A DNA stretch of 64,000 nucleotides from assembly GCF_003697785.1 (NCBI RefSeq), contig NZ_QOKZ01000002.1, positions 310,001 to 374,000 of the forward strand, written 5' to 3'. This document shows positions 45,831 through 53,191 of this stretch, piece by piece (positions within the stretch are counted from its first letter, which is position 1; each line of letters starts with the position of its first letter). Below the pieces are notes generated by a model that worked only from the letters and a program-made list of their open reading frames with translations, did no database searches and had not been told where the DNA came from. The position numbers and the translations under genes are program-made. Source of the DNA: Paracoccus alkanivorans. Lineage in GTDB: Bacteria; Pseudomonadota; Alphaproteobacteria; Rhodobacterales; Rhodobacteraceae.

Positions 45831-46997
45831 CTACATCACCAGCGGTCTGCCGTTCTGCAGGTGACGCATGGCCAGTTTGCGCGCCTTGCGTCCCGAAGCC
45901 AGTTCGCGAGCCGAAACCGGGGAAAAGTCAGCGTCCCTGAGTTCCGGAAACAGCGCCAGGATCTCCTCGCGTGCCGCGGCACCCACGGATTTCAACGCCT
46001 GAGGCCCCGTAAAGAGCGACTCGGACGCGGCACCGTTCGAATTCACCACTTCATGCTGATCAAAGAGGAAGTGATAATATTCGACTTCGGTCACCTCCTC
46101 GGCGATATCGACCCCCTCCAGCTGGCAAAGCTGCTTGGCGGCCACCAGCACCTCCATGGCACCGAACATGCGCTGCGCGATGGTAGAGCGGACCATGATG
46201 CGATGCTGCGGCGAAACCAGCAGGTCCGTGGAAGGCGTGTTGTGGCCAAGCGCACCCGCCCTGATGCGAACAGGGCGAAGGCGCGGGTTTTCCGCGAGGG
46301 TTTTCGCGCAAAGCCTGGTCGCCCCGATCCAGCGGATTTCCTTGATGCCGTTGTCACGCGTCACGACGCGATCCCCGGTCTGCAACTCCTCGATCGGGCG
46401 CATGCCTTGCTCGGTTTCGATCAGGGTTCCCCGGGCGAAGCAAACGATCAACGTTCCGTTCGGATCATAGGCCAGGGAAGTAAGCGCAGTATCCAGCACC
46501 CACTGCCCCGTATCGCCGACAGCATCCAGAATCGGACCGGCAAGAGGTATACCCGCCAGCCATTCATCCAGATCCGCCAAGCTTCCCTCGAAGGTCGTGT
46601 CCTGGCCAAGTATCGTAACGGTTGCGGTAATCCCGATCCGCGCATCATTTATCGGATCGTCGGAGATCATATACAACTCTCCGCTGTCTGCCTGATACAT
46701 CTCCCCCACAAGCGGGTTGAGCTGAACGCTCAGGCCATTCCCAAGAACATTTATGCTTGGTGACGTGGTCGAAAGTGTCAAATCGCCGAGATACGTCCCG
46801 GTAAGCGAGGATCCTTCCTCGGTCGACACCCCCAGGGATTCACCGTTTTCCAGCGTATTGTCACCGCTTCCCGCATCATAACCAGAGACCGTCTCGGAGG
46901 CCCCGAAGCTATTAAGCAATGAAAGATTGTTTGTATTGATGACACCCGTATTCACGTCGAATGAAATCGACGAGTCGAATTGCGAAATATAGGCCAT
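45831..46997 (-). CDS. Hint (Hedgehog/intein)-domain protein
   Basis: Residues ~185-335 form a Hint_2-type domain: VCFARGTLIETEQGMRPIEE with the N-terminal nucleophile Cys, LQTGDRVVTRDNG, and LLVSPQHRIMV. The N-terminal ~180 residues are Gly/Ser/Thr-rich and acidic, like secreted type I-exported or adhesin-like proteins (DNTLENGESLG). No signal peptide is visible. In Rhodobacterales such proteins are common and their processing is unstudied. No intein C-terminal Asn-Cys/Ser junction is visible, so splicing is unlikely. It stands alone, with AT-rich DNA upstream. Confidence 0.8.
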   Translation of the reverse strand: MAYISQFDSSISFDVNTGVINTNNLSLLNSFGASETVSGYDAGSGDNTLENGESLGVSTEEGSSLTGTYLGDLTLSTTSPSINVLGNGLSVQLNPLVGEMYQADSGELYMISDDPINDARIGITATVTILGQDTTFEGSLADLDEWLAGIPLAGPILDAVGDTGQWVLDTALTSLAYDPNGTLIVCFARGTLIETEQGMRPIEELQTGDRVVTRDNGIKEIRWIGATRLCAKTLAENPRLRPVRIRAGALGHNTPSTDLLVSPQHRIMVRSTIAQRMFGAMEVLVAAKQLCQLEGVDIAEEVTEVEYYHFLFDQHEVVNSNGAASESLFTGPQALKSVGAAAREEILALFPELRDADFSPVSARELASGRKARKLAMRHLQNGRPLVM

Positions 46998-47660
46998 GTA
47001 ATAGCATCCTTGTCGTTAGCACCGATGTACGCCCCGGGTAAGAAGGCTACGTACAGAAACAGGCGCACAGGTTGGCACACCTATGCAAGCTAACGCCTTG
47101 GTAAACAGAAAATCGGTAATGGTTGCGATCAACCCGGAAGCACCCCGATGCAACAATATAATTTCGACATTTTCAACAAAAAAATACAACCCGAGGGAAA
47201 TCGAGACAACTCAGCGCTCAACCTAATTCAATATAACCGCAAACCGATACTGTCAGCATCAAGGTTCGCAAGAGTTCAGGAGTCTTTAAAAATTGTATTC
47301 AATATTCCAATTTTCTATCGTATATTTCTTTATATTTTTGGAATATAATATGTAATAATGGAAGTTACTATCTTTACGTCGAATTTATTCAATCAAGATA
47401 TATTTTCCATGTGTTGCCAGTGAAATTCGGCCAGGTTCTTCATGCGTGCCAGCCGCCGCGCCAGTCATTCGACACAGCCCGGTCTCCCGCATGACAAAAC
47501 CGCATTTGAAATCAGGAAATCTACTGCCTGCCGGCCATATGGGCGGTTTCCGCCGGCCCGGCTGCCGGGCCTGCCTGCATGCATATCAGGGGCGGAAACC
47601 GACTGCCCTTTCCTTCCGAACAGCACCCGGGGGCCTGTTCCTTGACCTGACAGGATATCC
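46998..47660. other. 663-bp AT-rich spacer
   Basis: Between the Hint gene and codB the DNA becomes markedly AT-rich, most of all at 47130-47420, where runs such as TTTCTTTATATTTTTGG occur. A 66-codon plus-strand frame at 47148-47348 exists, but its composition only reflects the AT content and it lacks a ribosome binding site. The 3' part (47541-47640) holds a nested inverted repeat. No gene is recognised. Confidence 0.6.
47544..47601. repeat. Nested inverted repeat downstream of codB
   Basis: The outer arms CGGTTTCCGCC (47544-47554) and GGCGGAAACCG (47591-47601) are perfect over 11 bp. Inside, GGCCCGG and CCGGGCC (47555-47571) form a second hairpin. It lies 60 bp after the codB stop and could be its terminator or a remnant of a mobile element end. 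Confidence 0.6.
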
Positions 47661-48938
47661 CTATCGGGAACCGGCCGCCGGTCTCTCCTGCCGCGACAGC
47701 AGGCGATCGGTCATGACATAGGCAAGGACAGCCGCGACAATGCCGACAAGGGGCGGTATGCCCGGACCGAAATACGCCGCAAGACATCCCACGACATAGC
47801 CTGCCAGACCCGCCCTGTTGAAATCCGGCAGTTCGGCAGAGGCGATAGGCGGATAGGAGCCGCGGCGCTTGATCAGGTAATCCGCCATGATGACGCCGCC
47901 GATGGGCGGGATGAATGTGCCCAGAAGCAGCAGGAAGGGAATCAGATACAGGTCGATCCTCAGAAGCGCCAGGACAGTGCCGATCACCGCGCCGATGATC
48001 GTGACAAGCCGCCGCTTGCCGGTCGCAAAACCCGTGCAGCCCACGGCCGAGAAATTGTAGATCGTGTTGTCCTGCGTGGTCCACAGGTTCAGGAACAGCA
48101 TCAGGATTCCCAGCACCGTCAGCCCCTGAATCACCAGCACATCGACGATATCCGGCTGCTGATAGACCAGAGCTCCGACTGCCCCGGCGGTGATCATCAG
48201 CCCGTTGCCGATGAAGAACGCCACCAGTGACGCCCAGACCGCATGGCGCGGGCTGGCCGCGAATCGGGTCCAGTTCGTCGCCTGCGTGCCCCCCGACACG
48301 AAGGTGCCAAAAACCAAAGTAATCGCGGTGCCGATACCAAGCGCATCACCGGGCTGGATCCCGGCGCCCCCTGCCCCTTCGCCGCCATCACCGATCGCGA
48401 TCCATAGCGACACTGCCAAAAGCAGGATCATCAGGGGCACCGAGACGACCGACAGGACCTCCAGCCCGCGATAGCCGATATAGGCTGTCCAGCAGAAGGC
48501 GAAGCCAAAGACGATCATCAGAGCGTATGCAAGGGTAGAATGGGTCTCGGCATCAAGACCGATCAGCCGCAACAGCACGACGGCCATGGTCGCGGTCCCC
48601 CAGCCATACCAGCCGATTTGCGTGAAACCCAGCACCAGGTCGGGCAGCCTTGCCCCGATCCGGCCAAAGCTGAATCGGCTGAGCAATGCGGTGTTCAGCC
48701 CGGTGCGCGCACCGATCATCCCCAGCACCGCGACATAGGCGCCCAAAAGCAGATTGCCGGTGATGATGATCGCGGCCAGGTCCGGCCATAGCGGAAAGGC
48801 CACGCCGATCTGACCGCCTGCGAACATGGTCGCGGTGAAAAAGGTGAAGCCCAGCAACACGACCGCGAGCGAACCAAGGCTCTTTCTCGCCGCTTGCGGC
48901 ACCTCGGACAGCGGGTAATCCTGGCTTTCCTGATCCAT
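47661..48938 (-). CDS. codB: Cytosine permease
   Basis: This NCS1-family membrane transporter has about 12 helices. Family markers are FTFFTATMFAGGQIGVAFPLWPDL, GLNTALLSRFSFGRIGARLPD, and the late GTFIPPIGGVIMADY. Length is 425 aa. GAGGAG precedes the ATG. It lies 11 bp after the cytosine deaminase gene, so uptake and deamination are co-expressed. Confidence 0.93.
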   Translation of the reverse strand: MDQESQDYPLSEVPQAARKSLGSLAVVLLGFTFFTATMFAGGQIGVAFPLWPDLAAIIITGNLLLGAYVAVLGMIGARTGLNTALLSRFSFGRIGARLPDLVLGFTQIGWYGWGTATMAVVLLRLIGLDAETHSTLAYALMIVFGFAFCWTAYIGYRGLEVLSVVSVPLMILLLAVSLWIAIGDGGEGAGGAGIQPGDALGIGTAITLVFGTFVSGGTQATNWTRFAASPRHAVWASLVAFFIGNGLMITAGAVGALVYQQPDIVDVLVIQGLTVLGILMLFLNLWTTQDNTIYNFSAVGCTGFATGKRRLVTIIGAVIGTVLALLRIDLYLIPFLLLLGTFIPPIGGVIMADYLIKRRGSYPPIASAELPDFNRAGLAGYVVGCLAAYFGPGIPPLVGIVAAVLAYVMTDRLLSRQERPAAGSR

Positions 48939-48949
48939 GCCGCTGCTCC

Positions 48950-49405
48950 TCAGTCTTCAGCTATGTCTTCGTGCCACAGCTCCAGGTTGCCGGGTTGAGC
49001 CAGGAAGCGCCGCATCACCCCTTTGCAACCCTCGTCATCCATCAGCGTGACCTCCACGCCGCGCTCGCGCAGGAAAGGAATGTCGCCTTCGAAATTCTCG
49101 GCCTCTCCGATGACGACGCGTGGGATGCCGAATTGCAGGATCGTGCCGCTGCACATCATGCAGGGGCTGAGCGTGGTATAAAGCACGGTATCGCGGTAAC
49201 TGCGCTGCCGCCCCGCCTTGCGCAGGCAGTCCATTTCGCCATGCGCGATGGGATCGCCTTGCTGCACACGCTGGTTGTGGCCTGCCGCGACCACCTCGCC
49301 GTTTCGAACCAGCACCGCACCGATAGGCAGCCCGCCATCTGCCATCCCCTGTTCGGCCTCGGCCAAAGCCAACGCCATGAATTGCCGGTCCTGTTCTTCC
49401 GTCAT
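48950..49405 (-). CDS. Cytosine deaminase, yeast Fcy1-like (CDA fold)
   Basis: This 151-aa zinc deaminase has HGEMDCLRKAG (H-x-E) and SPCMMCSGTILQFGIPRVV (P-C-x-x-C). The ending VTLMDDEGCKGVMRRFL with ELWHEDIAED resembles yeast Fcy1, whose C-terminus is also EDIGE-like. It is not the E. coli CodA amidohydrolase. It would convert cytosine to uracil and ammonia. GGGAGGG precedes the ATG, and the gene sits directly upstream of codB. Confidence 0.9.
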   Translation of the reverse strand: MTEEQDRQFMALALAEAEQGMADGGLPIGAVLVRNGEVVAAGHNQRVQQGDPIAHGEMDCLRKAGRQRSYRDTVLYTTLSPCMMCSGTILQFGIPRVVIGEAENFEGDIPFLRERGVEVTLMDDEGCKGVMRRFLAQPGNLELWHEDIAED

Positions 49406-49547
49406 TCGTCCCTCCCCCTCTCACATTGGTCATTCAAGCATCACCAAGTTGCGGGATAAGGCAAGACAGTCATGGCCCCGGAAACCGGGCAGGAGTCGAA
49501 AATTCGGTATACGGAAGCAACAATGTCAGATGCAATGATGGGTGAAA

Positions 49548-49623
<76 letters not shown>

Positions 49624-49706
49624 CCTTGCGCGTCGCTTCCGACGGCTGGCGTGCAGCGGTGTTTACGGGCGACGAAGGGAACTGTCCAGACCCCTTTGCA
49701 GAAATT

Positions 49707-49868
49707 TCAGTGCTTTTCCTCGTCTTCCGAGGGAATATCATCCAAGGGCGGGCCGGGAATGGTGTATTCGCCGCGCAGCCAGCGCGCCAGATCGACATCC
49801 GCGCAGCGTTTCGAACAGAACGGGCGGTATCTGACCGTGCTTTCCTTGTTGCAGATCGGGCAGGCCAT
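49707..49868 (-). CDS. yacG: DNA gyrase inhibitor YacG
   Basis: This 53-aa zinc protein shows MACPICNKE and FCSKRCADVDLARWL, with four Cys ligands and the conserved W-L-x-G-E-Y. The acidic tail IPSEDEEKH is family-like. The ATG at 49868 shares one base with the rng stop (TGATG), so the genes are coupled. In E. coli it binds GyrB. Confidence 0.95.
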   Translation of the reverse strand: MACPICNKESTVRYRPFCSKRCADVDLARWLRGEYTIPGPPLDDIPSEDEEKH

Positions 49869-50914
49869 CAATCCTCTCCTGCCAGCCGGACCAGGGGCAC
49901 CCGGTCGCGTTTGCGGCTGATCTCGTATAGTCCCATCCTGGTCCAACCGATCAGCGTCGTCTCGGTTCCATCACCCTTGAAGGCCGCGCGCAGCGCCTGA
50001 TCCAGGACCACCCGGTCGCGCTTGGGCACCGGTGCGAAATCCACCACCACCTGCCCGCCCAGCCCACGCAGCCGCAATTGCCGCGGCAGGTCGCGCGCCA
50101 GGGCGATATTGGCCTTGAGCGAAGCGGCCGGCGTGGTGTCGCGCCCGGTATTCACATCCACCGCGATCAGCGCGCGGGTCGGCTCTATCACGGCATGGGC
50201 CCCCATCGGCAGGGCAATCCCGGTCGCCAGCAGCGCATCGATCGCGTCATTCACGCCGCAATCTTCGAAACTGTCTTCACCCTCCTCGACCGCATCGGGT
50301 TCCGGATCGGCCCATTCGGTCCAGGCCTGCTCCCACGGGGTCGCCGAATCGAGCAGCAATTCGGGTTCGCCCCCGGTCTCGGCGGTGATCCGGTCGGCCA
50401 GGTCGATCAGCGTCTTCAATTCCCCGGCGATCTCGTCGCGGCCGGCATGGGCCGAGGCACTGCGCAGGATCAGGCCATGGCTCCGTTCGCCCAGTTGCGC
50501 CTGTGCAAACCCCACCAATGCCTCGCGAATCTCGCTGTCGCGAATACGGCGCGAGACATTGATACCGGGCGCCGCCGGTGTGACCAGCCCGTAGCGGCCA
50601 CGGAACAGCAGCCGCCCGGACAACGGGATTGCCTTGCTCTCTTCCGCGACGCCGCTGATCTGGACCAGGACCGGCTGCCCTTCACCCAGGCCCGCACGCT
50701 CACGAAGATAGCCGCGCTCACCGCCGGGCAAGCGGACGAAAACACCCCCCTGCCCCTTCATCAGCCGTTCGACCACCCCCCGGCAAATCGCACTAGGAGC
50801 AAGGGCAGCCAGCGGGCCGGGATCGAGGATCAGGTCAATCAACTGTCCGTCCTGCATCAGTGCGGCGGCCTCGTTGCCGCGGAACCGTCCCAGAACAACC
50901 TGACGCCCCTTCAT
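49868..50914 (-). CDS. rng: Ribonuclease E/G family protein (short form)
   Basis: The 348-aa protein lacks the long C-terminal scaffold of RNase E and corresponds to RNase G-type proteins. The catalytic core has [20 protein letters not shown] (metal-binding Asp) and [15 protein letters not shown]. An S1-like segment precedes them. It takes part in rRNA and mRNA processing. I chose the ATG at 50914; it overlaps maf by 4 bp and yacG by 1 bp. Confidence 0.92.
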   Translation of the reverse strand: MKGRQVVLGRFRGNEAAALMQDGQLIDLILDPGPLAALAPSAICRGVVERLMKGQGGVFVRLPGGERGYLRERAGLGEGQPVLVQISGVAEESKAIPLSGRLLFRGRYGLVTPAAPGINVSRRIRDSEIREALVGFAQAQLGERSHGLILRSASAHAGRDEIAGELKTLIDLADRITAETGGEPELLLDSATPWEQAWTEWADPEPDAVEEGEDSFEDCGVNDAIDALLATGIALPMGAHAVIEPTRALIAVDVNTGRDTTPAASLKANIALARDLPRQLRLRGLGGQVVVDFAPVPKRDRVVLDQALRAAFKGDGTETTLIGWTRMGLYEISRKRDRVPLVRLAGED

Positions 50915-51501
50915 GATGCGCCTCCGTATATGCCGATGGCGGCAAGCATTGCCGCCGTTTCGGATAGCGGCAGGCCGACGACGGCGGAAAACGAGCCCTG
51001 TATCCAGGGAATGAACTCGGCGGCGGCGCCCTGGATCGCATAGGCCCCGGCCTTGCCCTGCCAATCACCGAAATCGAGATAACGCTCCAGCGCGGCCGGA
51101 TCGATGGGCCGCATCCGCACCAGCGTCTCGACCTGGCGCAGCCGGGTGCGGCCAGCGTGACGCAGCGCCACGGCGGTCAGCACACGATGCCTGCGGCCCG
51201 ACATCAGCCGCATGAAGGCCGCCGCCTCGCCCCGGTCGGCAGGTTTGCCCAGGATACGCCGCCCGACGGCCACGGTCGTATCGGCGGTCAGCACGGCCTC
51301 TTTATCGGCCAGAGGCAGCGCCTCGGCCTTTTGACGTGCCATGCGCGCGACATAGTCACGGGGAGGTTCGTTCCGGGCGGGAGTCTCGTCGATATCAGCA
51401 GGCCGCACCCCATCGGGGCGCAAACCGATCTGGGCCAGCAGTTCCAGCCGCCGGGGACTGGCCGATCCAAGGATCAGCCGGGGCGGGGCAATGCTGGTCA
51501 T
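50911..51501 (-). CDS. maf: Maf-family nucleotide pyrophosphatase
   Basis: Maf hydrolyses modified or canonical NTPs. The N-terminal [19 protein letters not shown], the TADTTVAVG segment and the late [28 protein letters not shown] are characteristic. Length is 196 aa. It overlaps rng by 4 bp and lies 32 bp after infA. Confidence 0.95.
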   Translation of the reverse strand: MTSIAPPRLILGSASPRRLELLAQIGLRPDGVRPADIDETPARNEPPRDYVARMARQKAEALPLADKEAVLTADTTVAVGRRILGKPADRGEAAAFMRLMSGRRHRVLTAVALRHAGRTRLRQVETLVRMRPIDPAALERYLDFGDWQGKAGAYAIQGAAAEFIPWIQGSFSAVVGLPLSETAAMLAAIGIYGGAS

Positions 51502-51532
51502 GACAGATGAACCGGCGCCATGCGCGCCGGCC

Positions 51533-51751
51533 TTATTTGAAGCGGTAATTGATCCGCCCCTTGGTCAGGTCATAGGTGTTCATCTCGACCTGAACCTTGT
51601 CTCCGGCGAGAACGCGAATGCGGTTCTTCCGCATCTTGCCTGCCATATGTGCGATGATCTCATGGCCGTTTTCAAGCTCGACCCTGAACGTCGCATTGGG
51701 CAGGAGTTCCTTCACGACGCCGGGGAATTCGAGCATTTCTTCCTTGGCCAT
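51533..51751 (-). CDS. infA: Translation initiation factor IF-1
   Basis: The 72-aa OB-fold protein [20 protein letters not shown] is a full match to IF-1, with [21 protein letters not shown] residues present as [14 protein letters not shown]. Translation from 51751 matches the family start; two extra codons upstream are unneeded. It begins the infA-maf-rng-yacG set. Confidence 0.98.
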   Translation of the reverse strand: MAKEEMLEFPGVVKELLPNATFRVELENGHEIIAHMAGKMRKNRIRVLAGDKVQVEMNTYDLTKGRINYRFK

Positions 51752-51826
51752 GGTCACTCCGTATTGATCACCCCGCAGGATTCGGGGCCAAAGTTAGATG
51801 CGTCCATAGCGGGGTAATTTCAAGGG

Positions 51827-51846
51827 AAAAGCGCCATGTTTGGCGC
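51827..51846 (-). terminator. Terminator after the SpoA-domain gene
   Basis: On the minus strand the arms GCGCCA/TGGCGC with a 4-nt loop are followed by TTTTCC, 10 bp after the stop. Confidence 0.75.
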
Positions 51847-51856
51847 AATTCGTGGC

Positions 51857-53137
51857 CTATATGACACCGGATGACAGGATTGGAAGCATATTGGCGCCCG
51901 GTTCCTCGCCCGAACCGGCAAGAAACTCGTCCGGTGCCGACAGATCGACCGGCATTGCGGTCTCGGCAGGACCCGCCACCTGCATCACGTCCCCATCCAT
52001 GTCCCGCATTGCCATCGGCGCCGGCTGAGCCGCACCGGTCTCCTCCTCCGCCAGATTCTTCGGATCATGCAGGCGGATGGCGTGACATCCCTCTGCCTCG
52101 CCAAGTTTGCCGCGGGCAAGCACCTGTCCGCTCGTCAGTTCCAGCGTGGCGTCTGACAGGGTAACGCGAGGCAGGGCCAGTTCCTGCCCGTCTCCGAGTG
52201 CCCGCAACTCGCGCAGCGTGATCCTGCGGCGGCAAAGAATGCCCACGACCTCGACCGGCACATCCCGCACCACAGAGGCAAGCGTCGCTGTGTCGGGCCC
52301 GTGCCGGATCGAAGGCGGCGGCGCGATCTGCCTGGCCGCCGCGCGACCATCAGCTATTCCGGTCTTCGCCTCGGCCTCTTCGGCAACCGCCGATTTCGGC
52401 AGGGCCAGGAATATCGTCGCTTTCCGGGCCGGTTTCGCGCCCAGCCCGACACCGAAAGACAGGCTGCGGAAGGGTTTATCTTCAAGGATCAGCGCCAGCG
52501 GACGGGGTTCATCCAGATAGGTCGCATAGCGAAAGTCACCAATTCCCGCGAAACCGTCCCGGTCTTCCAACTCGGTTCCAAGCTCGGCCATCAGCGTGTT
52601 GGCGAATTCCGCGCACATCAGTGCATCCGCCCGGGTCAGCTTGCGGCGGGGAGCCGGGCGGTCCGTCACGCGTGAAAAGGTCTGCATCTCGATCAGTGCC
52701 GTCACCGTCTCGCGGCACAGCGCCATGACGCCCATCGCCTCCCCCGCGCCCTGAAGCACGATCAGCAACGCATCCTCGGGCAGCAATTCCGGCAATTCGG
52801 CCAGCGACAACCCGTTCAGCTTGACGGACTTCGCCTGCACAGGCAGCTGATAAAGCGTCTCTGCGGCCCGGCCGATGGCGGTGGCGGCTGCATGGGCAGG
52901 CGTGGTCGGCGATGGCACCGGCAATAGCGGGGCGCGCCCCAATTCCGTCTTGCTGTGATTGCGGGCCTGCAGCAATTGCCGCAGGACTCCCTGACCGCTC
53001 TCATTTTCCTGTCCCTCCGCCCCCTGTTTGCCACTGTCCTGCTTCTGCGGCTTGTCTTTTATACCGGCTGCGGACTTTTTCCCCGACGCCTCAGCTTTCT
53101 TTCCGTTTTCGCCGCCCTTTTGCCCCTTCTGCGCCAT
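51857..53137 (-). CDS. Orphan FliM/FliN-type (SpoA) domain protein
   Basis: The 426-aa protein starts with a ~50-residue Lys/Gln/Gly-rich disordered segment. A middle region with short conserved stretches follows (FRYATYLDEPRPLALILED). A SpoA-like domain near residues ~285-360 shows VVRDVPVEVVGILCRRRITLRELRAL, GQELALPRV and GQVLARGKLGEAEGCHAIRL, as in FliN/FliM C-ring proteins. A Pro/Ala/acid-rich tail closes it. No other flagellar gene is in the window, so it may be a co-opted scaffold. It lies 54 bp after the symporter-kinase gene on the same strand. Confidence 0.75.
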   Translation of the reverse strand: MAQKGQKGGENGKKAEASGKKSAAGIKDKPQKQDSGKQGAEGQENESGQGVLRQLLQARNHSKTELGRAPLLPVPSPTTPAHAAATAIGRAAETLYQLPVQAKSVKLNGLSLAELPELLPEDALLIVLQGAGEAMGVMALCRETVTALIEMQTFSRVTDRPAPRRKLTRADALMCAEFANTLMAELGTELEDRDGFAGIGDFRYATYLDEPRPLALILEDKPFRSLSFGVGLGAKPARKATIFLALPKSAVAEEAEAKTGIADGRAAARQIAPPPSIRHGPDTATLASVVRDVPVEVVGILCRRRITLRELRALGDGQELALPRVTLSDATLELTSGQVLARGKLGEAEGCHAIRLHDPKNLAEEETGAAQPAPMAMRDMDGDVMQVAGPAETAMPVDLSAPDEFLAGSGEEPGANMLPILSSGVI

Positions 53138-53191
53138 GTCGAATCCCCAAGCTGTGAGGGAAGGTTCTGGCAAGAAAGGATTGAGAAATGG

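Noticed and set aside
47148-47348. A 66-codon frame in the AT-rich patch
   Set aside because: No ribosome binding site or recognisable features; the composition follows the local AT content.
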